Source: Burkholderiales bacterium RIFCSPLOWO2_12_FULL_65_40
Lineage (GTDB): Bacteria; Pseudomonadota; Gammaproteobacteria; Burkholderiales; Burkholderiaceae_C
Direction of reading: 5' to 3'
Assembly (NCBI GenBank): GCA_001770955.1
Contig: MESL01000023.1
Location: 45,629-109,628 of the forward strand
Length of the DNA: 64,000 nt
Translations under genes and position numbers: made by a program
Notes under the pieces: model-generated
What the model saw: the letters and a program-made list of their open reading frames with translations, nothing else
Databases searched by the model: none
What the model was told of the DNA's origin: nothing
Part shown: positions 52,693-61,990 of the stretch, piece by piece
Position numbering within the stretch: the stretch's first letter is position 1
Layout of the letters: each line of letters begins with the position of its first letter

Positions 52693-55600
52693 GCGCCCTC
52701 CTCTGCGCGGTCGAGCAGGGCGTCGAGCGCATCCAGCAGCGCCAGCGGCGGCGCCACCAGGTGCACGCCTTGCGCGGGGCCGTCGATGCCGCGCAGGAAG
52801 AAATACAGCGCGCCGCCCAAGTGCTGCCCCGGCACGTAGGCCGCGCCCAGCCGAGCGCGCAGCAGGCGGTGCAGCGCCAGCAGGTAGAGCGCGGCCTGCA
52901 CGTCGTAGCGGTGCGCTGCCATGGCGGCGCCGAGCGCCTCCTGGGTGTAGGCGCTGCCCTCGTCGCCCAGGTGCTTGGATTTGTAATCGAGCACCCAGTA
53001 GCGCCCGCCGTGCTCGAACACCAGGTCGGCAAAACCCATGAGCATGCCGCGCAGCTCGCGCTCGGGCAGCGGCGGGCGCTCCTGGCCGGGCAGCAGGTGG
53101 GCGTGGCACAGCGCGTCGACCTCGGCCGCGCGCAGGCGCTGCGCGGGCAGCCAGAACTCCATCTCGGGCAGCACCTGGCGCAGCGCGTGCAGCGGCACGC
53201 CCACACCGGGCAGCGGGGCCTGCACGACGGCGGTCAGCCACTGCACGGCCTCGTCGGCGTGCGCCGCATGGCCCGCGCGCTCGCAGCGTCGGCGCAGGCG
53301 TTCGGCCAGCGCCGGGTTGCCGGACAATGCAAAGCCCTCGCCCGCCAGCCATTCAAGCTGGTCGTGCAGGAAGTTGCCGGCCAGCGCACCCCGGGCAAAG
53401 CGGTGCCACACGGCGGGCAGTGCCTCGGCAGGCGCTGCGAACAGGTCGCCCGTCTGCCCGACGGCCACGACCGGCACCGCGCGCACCTCGGGCGCCGCCA
53501 CGGCAGACCCCAGCGGCTGCGCCGACGCGGCCCCGGCTTCATCGTCGGCCGGCCGTAGCCCCTGCAGGGGCGCCAGCGGCGCGCCAGCCTGCGCCGTGCC
53601 GCGCACCAGCTGCGAGAAGCTGCCAATGCCCCAGCGCCGCTCGAACGCGGCGGCATACGCCGGCTGCGCGTGCAGCGGCGCGGGCGGTTCGCGTGGTGCC
53701 AGGCGCGTGCGTGGCACCACGTCCAGGGCCGCGTGCAGCGCGATCTGCGGCACCCCATCGGCCAGTGCCTGCAGGGGCGCCCGCCAGTCGTCCGCGCCCA
53801 GGGCCGTGCCGCCGCCCAGCAAGCAGCCCGCTGCACTCTGGTGCGTGCGGCACTGCAGGCTGTGGCCCACCCGCAGCGCGGCAAAGCCCAGCCACAGCGC
53901 GTGGCGCGCGCGTGTGAGCGCGACGTAGAGCAGACGCAGGTCCTCGCGCAGGCGCTCGTGCTCGGCCTGGGCCACGGTGTCGTCGCTCAGCTGCAGGTGC
54001 AGCGTGCGCTGGCCGTCCGCGCCGGCCAGCTGCACGAAGCCGGTGGAGTGGCGCGTGACCTCGCGGAAACTGCAGGCGAACGGCAGGCAGACCACGGGGT
54101 ATTCCAGGCCCTTGCTCTTGTGCACGGTGACCACCTTCACCAGGTCGGCATCGCTTTCCAGGCGCACGATCTGTTCGTCGCCGCTGCTCCCGCCTTCCTG
54201 CACCTGGGTCTGCAGCCAGCGGATCAGCGCGTGCTCGCCTTCGAGCCCGGCGCTGGCGGCCTGCAGCAGCTCGGCCAGGTGCAGGAAGTTGGTCAGGCGC
54301 CGCTCACCGCCACTCTCCTGCAGCCAGCGCGCGGGCAGGCCGAACTGGTGCAGGGTCTGGCGCAGCAGGGTCAGCACGCCCTGGGTCTGCCAGACGCCGT
54401 GGAGCTGGCGCAGCTGCAGGCTGCGCGCATCGAAGGCCTCATCGCTGGCGGCCAGCCAGGCGAGCTCATCGAGCGACAGCCCCAGGGTGCGCGTGGCCAG
54501 GCCGGCGCGCACCTTGCGCGCATCGAGCGGCTCGGCCACGGCCTGCAGCCAGTACAGCAGGTCGCGCGCCTCATCACTGGCGAACACCGAATCCTTGTCG
54601 GACAGGTAGACCGAGGCCACGCCGCGCCGGTGCAGCTCGCGCCGGATGGCCTCGGCCTCCTGGCCGGTGCGCACCAGCACGGCGATGTCGGCCGGGCGCA
54701 GGCGCTGCAAGGGTTTTTCCGGCTGTGCAAAACCGGCCTGCGCATCGTTCAGCCAATCGACGATCTGCGCGGCGCAGCGCGCGGCAAAACGCTGGCGGTG
54801 CGTGCCCGCGCTGTGCAGTTCCAGGTCGTGGTGGATGGCGAGCGCGGGCACGGGGCCGGTGGCGGTCTGGAACTGCTCGGCCCGGCCGCGCGCCTGCACC
54901 GGGACGAAGGGCAGCGGATCGTCCTGCCCCGCTGCGTCGCGGAACAGGAAGGCGCCCGCGCCCGCGCGTGCCTCGGCACGCCCGAACCAGTGGTTCACGG
55001 CCGCCACCAACGCCGTGGTGGAGCGGTGGTTGGTGCCCAGCATGTAATGCCGCCCGGCGGTGGCGCGGCGTGCGGCGAGGTAGCTGTGGATGTCGGCACC
55101 GCGGAAGCCGTAGATCGACTGCTTGGGGTCGCCAATGAGCAACAGCGCGGTGTGCGCAGCGTTGTCGGCCGTGCGGTAGAGCCGGTCGAAGATGCGGTAC
55201 TGCAGCGGCGAGGTGTCCTGAAATTCGTCGATCAGCGCCACCGGGGTCTGCGCCACCATGCGTTCGCGCAAGCGCTCGCCGTTCGGCCCGGCCAGCGCCT
55301 GGTCCAGTCGCTGCAGCATGTCGGCAAAGCCGAAGGTGCCGGTCTGGCGCTTGAGCTGGGCGATGCGCTGCTGCACGCACGCCGCCGCGTGCAGGCGCAG
55401 CGCCACAGCGGGGTCGGGCAGCGCCTCTTGCGCGGCCTGCAGCGCGGCCAGCGCTTCAAAGTGCATGGGCAGCGCGATAGGCGGCGCGCCGTCCTTGCGC
55501 GCCTCGCGCAGGCCGTCCGGACTCAGGCGGTGCCACGCCGTGTCGCTCAGCGCAAGCAGGTCATCGCCCGTGCCTTGGGCCCATTCCGCCAGGGCGGCAA

Positions 55601-56435
55601 CCCAGCCGGTGTAGTGGCGCTGCGCCAGCTTGCGCTTGTCCCAGTCGCACTGCTTGGGGGCGGTCTGGTCGTCCAGCCACTGCTGCATCTCCCCCGCGCG
55701 CCCGGCCCAGTCGGCCTGGAGCGCAGCAATGGCCGTGCGCCGCGCCTGCCGCTCGCGCAGCACGCAATCGGCCAGGGTGCCCGCGCCCGCGCCTTCGGGC
55801 AGGTTCTGCGCCACCAGGCCGCGCATGTCGGCGACCAGGTCGTCCACGCCCCTCCAGACCGCGAGCACCGTGTCGAGCGCCTCGCCCGCCAGCGGGTAGC
55901 ACTGCTGGCGCCAGTAGTCCTGCGCAGCCTCGGTCTGCACGGTGCGCTCGTCGGCGCTGAGTTCCTCGTCGAACAGGCTGCCGCTGTCGAAAGCATGCTC
56001 GCGCAGCATGCGCTGGCACCAGGCGTCGATGGTGTGTACGGCCGCGTCGTCCATGCCCTCTGCGGCCAGTGCCAGGCGCCAGGCGGCCTGGGTGCGCGCC
56101 GCGCCCTCGGGGTAGCTGGCCAGCAGCTGCGCCAGGAAGCGGTCGCCGTCGGGCACGGGGGCCTCGCCCCGGAAGCACCGGGCAGCTTCGAGCAGGCGCG
56201 CGCGGATGCGGTCGGACAGCTCGCGCGTGGCGGCGCGCGTGAAGGTCATCACCAGGATCTCGGCCGGGCGCAGCGCGCGGGCAAAGCCGTGCTCGGCGCC
56301 ATGGCCGAGCACCAGGCGCAGGTAGAGCGCGGCGATGGTCCAGGTCTTGCCGGTGCCGGCGCTGGCCTCGATGAGGCGACTGCCCCAGAGCGGGAAGTCG
56401 ATGGCATTCAGCGTGGTGGCCTGGGGCGTGCTCAT
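52689..56435 (-). CDS. recB: Exodeoxyribonuclease V beta subunit (RecB)
   Basis: RecB is the 3'-5' helicase and nuclease of RecBCD. The 1248-residue protein starts MSTPQATTLNAIDFPLWGS and has Walker A ASAGTGKT (about 24-31), motif II DEFQDTSPLQY, IYGFRGAD, VHKSKGLEYPVVCLPF and VALTRARHALW. The C-terminal RecB-type nuclease has GFADLVFEHGGRYWVLDYKSK (about 1135-1155), providing the Asp/Asp-x-Lys metal site. Both ends overlap neighbours by ATGA (recC upstream, recD downstream). ATG 56435 is the only start giving the family N-terminus. Confidence 0.95.
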   Translation of the reverse strand: MSTPQATTLNAIDFPLWGSRLIEASAGTGKTWTIAALYLRLVLGHGAEHGFARALRPAEILVMTFTRAATRELSDRIRARLLEAARCFRGEAPVPDGDRFLAQLLASYPEGAARTQAAWRLALAAEGMDDAAVHTIDAWCQRMLREHAFDSGSLFDEELSADERTVQTEAAQDYWRQQCYPLAGEALDTVLAVWRGVDDLVADMRGLVAQNLPEGAGAGTLADCVLRERQARRTAIAALQADWAGRAGEMQQWLDDQTAPKQCDWDKRKLAQRHYTGWVAALAEWAQGTGDDLLALSDTAWHRLSPDGLREARKDGAPPIALPMHFEALAALQAAQEALPDPAVALRLHAAACVQQRIAQLKRQTGTFGFADMLQRLDQALAGPNGERLRERMVAQTPVALIDEFQDTSPLQYRIFDRLYRTADNAAHTALLLIGDPKQSIYGFRGADIHSYLAARRATAGRHYMLGTNHRSTTALVAAVNHWFGRAEARAGAGAFLFRDAAGQDDPLPFVPVQARGRAEQFQTATGPVPALAIHHDLELHSAGTHRQRFAARCAAQIVDWLNDAQAGFAQPEKPLQRLRPADIAVLVRTGQEAEAIRRELHRRGVASVYLSDKDSVFASDEARDLLYWLQAVAEPLDARKVRAGLATRTLGLSLDELAWLAASDEAFDARSLQLRQLHGVWQTQGVLTLLRQTLHQFGLPARWLQESGGERRLTNFLHLAELLQAASAGLEGEHALIRWLQTQVQEGGSSGDEQIVRLESDADLVKVVTVHKSKGLEYPVVCLPFACSFREVTRHSTGFVQLAGADGQRTLHLQLSDDTVAQAEHERLREDLRLLYVALTRARHALWLGFAALRVGHSLQCRTHQSAAGCLLGGGTALGADDWRAPLQALADGVPQIALHAALDVVPRTRLAPREPPAPLHAQPAYAAAFERRWGIGSFSQLVRGTAQAGAPLAPLQGLRPADDEAGAASAQPLGSAVAAPEVRAVPVVAVGQTGDLFAAPAEALPAVWHRFARGALAGNFLHDQLEWLAGEGFALSGNPALAERLRRRCERAGHAAHADEAVQWLTAVVQAPLPGVGVPLHALRQVLPEMEFWLPAQRLRAAEVDALCHAHLLPGQERPPLPERELRGMLMGFADLVFEHGGRYWVLDYKSKHLGDEGSAYTQEALGAAMAAHRYDVQAALYLLALHRLLRARLGAAYVPGQHLGGALYFFLRGIDGPAQGVHLVAPPLALLDALDALLDRAEEGA

Positions 56436-59400
56436 ACGGACGCCTCCGGATCCGCCGTGCCGGGGCCGCCGCTCGGGTGCGCCTGCACGCGCACCTGCAG
56501 CGTGGCCCAGTCGGCCAGCGGCCCGCAGACGCCGTGGGCCAGGGCCTCGAAGCGGCCGTCGGCGGACAGCGCCTCGAAGTCGGGATAGATGCGCGCCAGG
56601 CAGGGCTCGGTACCCTCGCCTTCCTGCTGGAAACTCCCCTCGTAGGTGCCGGCGGCATCGCCCCCCGCCACCCAGGCCAGCGCGGTGCGCAGCGGCAGGG
56701 GCAGCGGCGCGTTCATGCCTTCGCGCCAGACCTGCAGCAGCTGCGCGAGCGTGGCCTGCGCCTCGGCAGGCAGCAGCGGCGCAAAGTGCAGCGTGGCGTC
56801 GCGCCCCACGAGCAGGCCGCGCACGCGTGCACCGCTGGCGGCGGCGGCCAGGCTGCGCACCCATGGCACGAGCAACGCTTCGGCGCGCACTGTGCCCTTC
56901 TTCGCGTCCCGCAGCAGGCGCGAGGGCGTCCAGTCAAGCCACACAGGCTCCTCGCCGGAGCCCTGGCGCAGGTGGTCGAGCCAGTCGTCCAGCACGGTGT
57001 TTGAAGAAAATTGACCTCCAGCGCTTTCTGGTTGTGCGTCAATAGCTACAACCTTGATAGCATTTGCCGTGCAGCGCAGGGGCACGCGCTCACAAGATGC
57101 AGGGTGCTGCGTCTGCGCGTCGCACCAGGCCTGCAGCAGGGGCCGCGCCTGCTCGGCCAGGCCCGCCTGCGCGCGCTCGCCCAGGCCGCCCAGCGGCAGG
57201 CGGCCAGCGCGGCGCAGGCGCTGCAGGCGCCCGTCCAGCAGGGCATCCAGTCCGGCGCCCGGTTGCGACTGCAGGTCGGCCAGCACACCGTCCAGCAGCT
57301 CGCGCAGGGTGCCGTATTCGTCCAGCCCCGCGAGGGCAAAGGCTTCGTCATCGGCGCCCTCCTCCTCGCCCAGATCGAACACCACGCCCAGGCGCTCGCG
57401 CAGGAAGGCCTTGACCGGGTTGCGCAGAAAGGTGGCGAGTTGTGCCACGGTGAGCGGCACGCGCGGGTCGGGGATGAAGGGCGGCAGCGGCGGTGCGGCC
57501 TCGACCGGCGGCAGCACATCATCCGGGCCATGAGCGGCGCGCCATTCCCGCGCATGGGTGAACAGTGCCGGATCGCCCTCGAAATAGCGCCGGCTGAAAG
57601 GCTGCAGCGGGTGCTCGGTGGTGCGCTGGGCCAGCACTTCGCCGCTCCAGCCGGCGGCCAGATAGTCGCGCAACTGAGACACCAGCACCGAGGGCGGCTG
57701 CGCGCTGTTGTCGCGCACGCTGCGGCCGGTCCAGCTGATGTAGAACACGCGCCGCGCCGACAGCAGGGCTTCGAGCATGAGCTGGCGGTCGTCGCTCTGG
57801 CGCGAGCGGTCGCCGGGGCGGGCCTGGCCGGCCAGGGCCATGAGGTCGAAGTCGCTGCGTGGCGCGCTGCGCGGGTAGTCGCCGTCGTTCATGCCGAGCA
57901 GACATACCACCTCGAACGGGATCGCACGCATGGGCATGAGCGTGCAGAAGGTCACGCCGCCGGCACGGAAGCGCTGGTTCAGCGCGGGCTCCTCCAGCGC
58001 GTCCAGCCAGGCCTCGCGCGCCACGGACAGCGGCAGCTCGCCGTCGAAGCCGGCCTGGGCACAGGCGTCCTGCCATTGGTTCAGCGCGGCGTCGAGCGCC
58101 AGCAGCACCTGGCGGTCGGGCTCGTCGGTGGCCTGCGCAATGCCGGCCAGCAGCGCGCGCGCGCGCACCGCCCAACCCTCGGGCGTAGCCACCGTGGCGG
58201 CTTCGCGCCACCAGTTTTCGAGCTGGCCCAACAATCCGGCCAACGCGCCCGCCAGGTCCGCCTCCAAACCGCCGACCTCGGCGTAGGGTTCGATGCCGGC
58301 GAACACGGCATCCCCACCTGCGTAGCCCAGCAGCATGCGGCGCAGGCCGAAGGCGCCGGTGTTCTGCTCGCCGCAGGCGCCCAGGCCCAGGTCGGCGCGC
58401 TGCGCGGCGTTCAGGCCCCAACGGATGCCGGCACCGGCCATCCAGCGCGCCAGCTGTTCCCGCGCCTCGGGACGAACGCCAAAGCGCGCCGCAATGGCGG
58501 GAACGTCTAGCAGGTCGCGCAGCTCACTCAGGCGGCAGCGCTGCTGCGGCAGGCGCAGCAGCCATTCAAGCGCGGCCACCAGCGGGTGGCTGGCGCGTGC
58601 GCTCAGGTCGGCAATGTCGAACGGGATGTGGCGCGCGTCACTGCGCGGAAACTGCCCGAACACCGCGCGGATGGCGGGTGCCACCGCGTCGATGTCGGGC
58701 GCCATGACGACGATGTCGCGCGGTTGCAGCGGTGTGCCACCGGGCGGGTCGGCCAGCAGCTGCAGCAGCTGGTCGTGCAGCACCTCGATCTCGCGCAGTG
58801 CGCTGTGGGCCGTGTGGAAGACGATGGAGCGGTCCTGCGGGTCGGCCGCCCGCAGGTCGTGCTCGGCCAGAGGCACCAGGTCGCGTATGCGGTTCTGCAC
58901 CTGCACCAGCAGCGGCGCCTCCGGCCGTTCACCCTCGTCGAACAGGTCCACGCGCGGCAGGGCGAAGCGCTCCATGGCCTGCTGGGCATCGTCGAAGGCA
59001 TCGAGCTGGCGCACGAAGTCGCGTCCCTGCCGCCCCCAGGCGGCGAGCAGCGGGTGCGCATGCAGGTGCATCTGCTCCAGCGGCAGCGCGGCCAGGTCGT
59101 GTCCGCCGCGCAGGGGCTGGCGGCGGCGCTCCAGGCGCAGCAGTTCGCGCCCGTCCATGATGTCGGCCCAGTGGAAACGGCTGGGGTTGGGAATGGCCAG
59201 CAGCACCTGGCTGCCGCCCGAGAGCGCGGCCAGCAGCTCCAGCACAGGCTGCGGCACATGCGCCATGCCGAACAGCACGATGCGCCGCGCCACCGGACTG
59301 GCCGGCGCACCGCCCGCCTGCAGGGCATCGAGAGCGCGCTGGTGGATGGCGGGGCGGATGGCTGCGCGCTCGCACTCGTCCAGCGTGGCCAGCACGGCGC

Positions 59401-59971
59401 GCCACAACAGCGGCTGCCAGCGCTGGTCGGTCGGCAGGGCCAGATCCTGGCGGCCGGGGGCGGCCAGCACATCGTGGCCCTGGGCCCAGTCGCCCAGCCA
59501 GTCGGGCCGGTAGACTTGGTACTGGTCGAACAAGTCGGCCAGGCGGCCCGCCAGTTGCCACAGACGATCAGGGTCGCCCGGGCGCAGAAAGCCCGCCACG
59601 GGTCCGAATCCGGGCTCGCTCAGCAGCCCGGGCAGCAGGCGCACCAGGCGCCAGGTGAGCGGTGTCTTGTCCACGGGCGACTGCGCCGGCACCTGGGCCC
59701 GGCCCAGCACCTGGCGGTAGGAGCGCCAGAGGAAGCGCGAGGGCAACTCGACGCGCGTGGCCGCACAGATGCCTCCCTGCTGCGCCAGCGCCATCTTGAA
59801 CCACTCGGCCATTCCGTTGCTCTGCACCAGGACCACCTCCTCTTCCAGCGGCGCCAGCGGATGCTGGTGCAGCCAGGCCATCACGGCATCGGCCAGGCGC
59901 TCGGTGCGGTTGCCGTGCAGTGCGATCAGGCCGTTCTGGAGAGGGGGGAAGATGATCGGGGCTTCAGTCAT
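56432..59971 (-). CDS. recC: Exodeoxyribonuclease V gamma subunit (RecC) with repeat-encoded segment
   Basis: RecC scans DNA for Chi and scaffolds RecB and RecD. The 1179-residue product has the inactive helicase-like folds with HGNRTERLADAVMAWL at the N-terminus, VVMAPDIDAVAPAIRAVFG, MRAIPFEVVCLLGMNDGDYP, and the C-terminal RecC-type domain with SRLLRDAKKGTVRAEALLVPW. Residues about 968-991, ending PESAGGQFSSN, are read from a dispersed repeat in the same frame as in priA. ATG 59971 (MTEAPIIFPP) is chosen over earlier in-frame ATGs in the intergenic stretch. It is the first gene of the recC-recB-recD unit. Confidence 0.93.
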   Translation of the reverse strand: MTEAPIIFPPLQNGLIALHGNRTERLADAVMAWLHQHPLAPLEEEVVLVQSNGMAEWFKMALAQQGGICAATRVELPSRFLWRSYRQVLGRAQVPAQSPVDKTPLTWRLVRLLPGLLSEPGFGPVAGFLRPGDPDRLWQLAGRLADLFDQYQVYRPDWLGDWAQGHDVLAAPGRQDLALPTDQRWQPLLWRAVLATLDECERAAIRPAIHQRALDALQAGGAPASPVARRIVLFGMAHVPQPVLELLAALSGGSQVLLAIPNPSRFHWADIMDGRELLRLERRRQPLRGGHDLAALPLEQMHLHAHPLLAAWGRQGRDFVRQLDAFDDAQQAMERFALPRVDLFDEGERPEAPLLVQVQNRIRDLVPLAEHDLRAADPQDRSIVFHTAHSALREIEVLHDQLLQLLADPPGGTPLQPRDIVVMAPDIDAVAPAIRAVFGQFPRSDARHIPFDIADLSARASHPLVAALEWLLRLPQQRCRLSELRDLLDVPAIAARFGVRPEAREQLARWMAGAGIRWGLNAAQRADLGLGACGEQNTGAFGLRRMLLGYAGGDAVFAGIEPYAEVGGLEADLAGALAGLLGQLENWWREAATVATPEGWAVRARALLAGIAQATDEPDRQVLLALDAALNQWQDACAQAGFDGELPLSVAREAWLDALEEPALNQRFRAGGVTFCTLMPMRAIPFEVVCLLGMNDGDYPRSAPRSDFDLMALAGQARPGDRSRQSDDRQLMLEALLSARRVFYISWTGRSVRDNSAQPPSVLVSQLRDYLAAGWSGEVLAQRTTEHPLQPFSRRYFEGDPALFTHAREWRAAHGPDDVLPPVEAAPPLPPFIPDPRVPLTVAQLATFLRNPVKAFLRERLGVVFDLGEEEGADDEAFALAGLDEYGTLRELLDGVLADLQSQPGAGLDALLDGRLQRLRRAGRLPLGGLGERAQAGLAEQARPLLQAWCDAQTQHPASCERVPLRCTANAIKVVAIDAQPESAGGQFSSNTVLDDWLDHLRQGSGEEPVWLDWTPSRLLRDAKKGTVRAEALLVPWVRSLAAAASGARVRGLLVGRDATLHFAPLLPAEAQATLAQLLQVWREGMNAPLPLPLRTALAWVAGGDAAGTYEGSFQQEGEGTEPCLARIYPDFEALSADGRFEALAHGVCGPLADWATLQVRVQAHPSGGPGTADPEASV
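56998..57067 (-). repeat. Dispersed ATAGC-type repeat in frame inside recC
   Basis: On the minus strand this segment aligns without gaps to the priA copy: GCTA, TAGC, CGCA, GAAAGCGCT and TTTCTTCAAA fall at the same offsets. It encodes the recC stretch ending PESAGGQFSSN, comparable to QESARAEISSKN in priA. Confidence 0.65.
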
Positions 59972-60093
59972 CGCTGTGGACTCTATAGATCCTATTGGAC
60001 CATTGGCCACATAAGATACGGCAACCTTGCTATGCCCAGGTGTCGAATTCATCGATCCCGTCGGCTGGGACGGCACATATCTCGCCACAAAGC

Positions 60094-60118
60094 AAAAAGG
60101 CCCACCGAAGTGGGCCTT
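60094..60118 (-). terminator. Intrinsic terminator pointing toward recC
   Basis: AAGGCCCAC/GTGGGCCTT forms a 9-bp stem with CGAA (TTCG on the minus strand) as tetraloop and a TTTTT run on the minus strand. It follows the tRNA-like remnant in the same orientation, which suggests it once terminated a tRNA gene. Confidence 0.85.
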
Positions 60119-60145
60119 GAAGACAAGCTAAGTGCTTGGTTTTAT

Positions 60146-60178
60146 TGGTTGCGCGAGAACTTTGGGTTATGAGGCGAC
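60146..60178 (-). pseudogene. Degenerate initiator tRNA (fMet) remnant
   Basis: On the minus strand, GTCGCCTCATAACCCAAAG matches the anticodon arm of bacterial tRNA-fMet (anticodon CAT in CTCATAACCC) apart from a small deletion and one change. It then runs straight into TTCTCGCGCAACCA, which resembles the 3' acceptor half with CCA. The T-arm between them and the 5' half are missing, so this cannot be a functional tRNA. An intrinsic terminator follows 28 bases later, as after real tRNA genes. Confidence 0.5.
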
Positions 60179-60467
60179 AAACCATACGTGTTGTTCGTCT
60201 GGTTTAATTGGGGAACCACGTCATCCACTCTCTGTGCAAGCCCAAAAATAGCGTGACACACAACTCGCTTTAGCTCACTCAAGCCCAAGTATATGTCACA
60301 GAGCTGCCAAGAGCAGTTCTGACCGACGCTCTACATGCGACCTTTGGGCGACAGTTTGTGTCGACCGATGCATATCCGACAGTTTGGAACGTAACAACAA
60401 ATCTTGAACCGTCTCAATGCTGATGCAGTCGCACGGATTGCGACACTGCTGCGATTCAAGGTGACGC

Positions 60468-61331
60468 TCAAAGAGCGGCTCGGTTCAACGCGGGTGCCAA
60501 GACAGATCGCACCCGATCTACGATGACATGCAGGGTCTCGGGAGGAAGCTCGTTCTTCTTGAGAAACGCCAGCCACAAGGACTGCCGCGAGGAATCGTGT
60601 GCAAACTCGTCCGTCAGCCCAACCGGCACTACATCGGGCACGGACATGCCGCGGCGCTCGAATGTGGCTTTGATCGCTTGTGCCAGCAAATCGGTGTCCA
60701 GGGTTTCTCGTTCCAACAGCACCGACAGGTCAAAGTAGTCCTTCAAGCGGCTGTTGGTCATGCCCAGCAGGGCGATGGCGTGAAGCTTTTCCGCGATGAC
60801 CGTGTACGTCGGGTAGGCCCGCAGCCGGGGTGCAGGAAGATCTTCCAGAAGGACCGGATAGACCGAATCCACTGGCGCAGGTGTGACAGCATCGCCGAAG
60901 CCCACGTCGATTTGTGTCTTGCAACGCGCCTTGGCCAGCTCGCCTGCGATGATTACTCGCACGCCGCCGTAGCCAGCTTCCTTGCGGATTTCCTCGACCG
61001 TGACCGAGGCGGGATCAAATGCAATGCCGTCGTCAACAGCCACGGCGGCGATGTCGCGGAAAGTTTCAGCCACCGATGTCAAATCGCTCGCGCCGAAGCC
61101 AAGCAGATCGGCATCTCGCGTCGCCCGGTGCGGCATGTCGTACCAGAGTGTGAACAGCAGCGCGCCCTTGAGCAGAAAACGGTCCGCGTGCTGCGATTGG
61201 GTCAGGCGGTAGAGGATGCGCTCGAGAGCGAAGCGCACCAGCACCTGATTGAAATCGACACCCTGTATTTTCGCGACGTTTAGCAGGCGCGCACGGACGG
61301 ATGCGGCGACGTTTGGATTGGCAGGGTTCAT
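60468..61331 (-). CDS. AbiEii-type nucleotidyltransferase toxin
   Basis: A 287-residue AbiEii/AbiGii-family protein, the toxin half of the type IV abortive-infection system AbiE. Family motifs are visible: KGALLFTLW followed by RATRDADLLG (nucleotidyltransferase metal-binding DxD-type region), KTQIDVGFGD, TYTVIAEKLHAI and SRLKDYFDLSVLL. Toxins of this class are GTP-binding nucleotidyltransferases; relatives modify tRNA. ATG 61331 overlaps the antitoxin stop (ATGA), as expected for the abiEi-abiEii unit. The base composition is lower in GC than the neighbouring rec genes, suggesting acquisition by transfer. Confidence 0.9.
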   Translation of the reverse strand: MNPANPNVAASVRARLLNVAKIQGVDFNQVLVRFALERILYRLTQSQHADRFLLKGALLFTLWYDMPHRATRDADLLGFGASDLTSVAETFRDIAAVAVDDGIAFDPASVTVEEIRKEAGYGGVRVIIAGELAKARCKTQIDVGFGDAVTPAPVDSVYPVLLEDLPAPRLRAYPTYTVIAEKLHAIALLGMTNSRLKDYFDLSVLLERETLDTDLLAQAIKATFERRGMSVPDVVPVGLTDEFAHDSSRQSLWLAFLKKNELPPETLHVIVDRVRSVLAPALNRAAL

Positions 61332-61933
61332 CCGATGCTCTCCAAGTAGGGCCTGATCACGTTGGCCACGCGGCAAATTTTGGCGAAGCGCCAGATATCA
61401 TCGACCGACGCCCTGTTGCGGCCCCGGGCGTCTTTCAGTGCCTCTAGCGCCACATCGAGGCCGATTTTGTTACGGTGCTTAAAGCAGTCCGCCACGGTCT
61501 TGGCCACGCCATACACCCGGAGCTTGACGCCATCGCGCTCCACTTCCTCAATGCCCGCCATGTAAGCTTCGCCAGTGAACTGCACCATCTTGATCGGCGG
61601 ATAGTCGAGCCGTGGGGCATGGCTGCCGCGCGGCATAGCGATCCAGACCTGGCGCGGCAATTGGGTGGTCAGTTCGTGGAACTGCAGCGCAGTGAGCAGG
61701 CAGAAAACGGCTTGTGGCACCTTGGTGGCGACGGTCACGAGACTCTCGTGTTCGGACCCCTGGGACTCCGGCAAGCGGTACAGGCCACGCCCAATCTTCT
61801 CCAGCAGGCCTGCGGCTGTCATGCGCGTCAGGACGATCCGGGGCGCATCGATGGCGTCCAGATCGCGAGCGCGCAGCAGCCCATTCTGGCTGGCCAGACC
61901 AAGAACGCGCTGGGTATGGGTGTCGGAGAGCAT
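61328..61933 (-). CDS. AbiEi-type antitoxin (winged-helix transcriptional repressor)
   Basis: A 201-residue AbiEi-family protein. An N-terminal winged helix (about 10-55; ARDLDAIDAPRIVLTRMTAA, then GRGLYRLP) precedes a C-terminal antitoxin domain (CLLTALQFHELTTQLPRQVW, YGVAKTVADCFKHRNKIG, IGLDVALEALKDA). In characterised AbiE systems this protein represses its own operon by binding inverted repeats and neutralises the toxin without direct contact. ATG 61933 has AAAAGGAAC upstream. A large inverted repeat overlaps that leader. Confidence 0.9.
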   Translation of the reverse strand: MLSDTHTQRVLGLASQNGLLRARDLDAIDAPRIVLTRMTAAGLLEKIGRGLYRLPESQGSEHESLVTVATKVPQAVFCLLTALQFHELTTQLPRQVWIAMPRGSHAPRLDYPPIKMVQFTGEAYMAGIEEVERDGVKLRVYGVAKTVADCFKHRNKIGLDVALEALKDARGRNRASVDDIWRFAKICRVANVIRPYLESIG

Positions 61934-61944
61934 GGCCAGAGTAT

Positions 61945-61990
61945 GTTCCTTTTATTCGTCGAATGCAACATTCGGACGAAATATAGGAAC
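61945..61990. promoter_or_regulatory. Large imperfect palindrome, candidate AbiEi operator
   Basis: GTTCCT...TTCGTCGAATG and CATTCGGACGAA...AGGAAC form a 46-base imperfect palindrome around CAA, with one bulge and a few mismatches. It overlaps the leader and ribosome-binding site of the antitoxin gene, where AbiEi proteins are known to bind inverted repeats. That this is the operator is inference. Confidence 0.6.

Larger units (their letters stand above)
59972..60467. other. Gene-free stretch between recC and the AbiE genes
   Basis: About 500 bases with visibly lower GC after 60120. It holds a minus-strand terminator at 60094-60118, a degenerate tRNA-fMet remnant at 60146-60178, and a 10-base direct repeat CGACAGTTTG at 60349 and 60377, the first followed by an inverted TGTCG. 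No convincing coding region was found. It probably marks the edge of laterally acquired DNA. Confidence 0.55.

Noticed and set aside
53670..56588. 972-codon frame opposite recB, and similar frames opposite recC, priA and the GGDEF-EAL gene
   Set aside because: All lie fully inside strong genes on the other strand and show the skewed composition of GC-rich antisense frames.
58586..60172. Plus-strand frame running through recC into the tRNA remnant
   Set aside because: Most of it is antisense to recC, and its C-terminal end merely reads through a terminator and tRNA-like sequence.
60331..60576. Small minus-strand frame downstream of the AbiEii gene
   Set aside because: Overlaps the toxin 3' end in another frame, lacks a ribosome-binding site and resembles no family.
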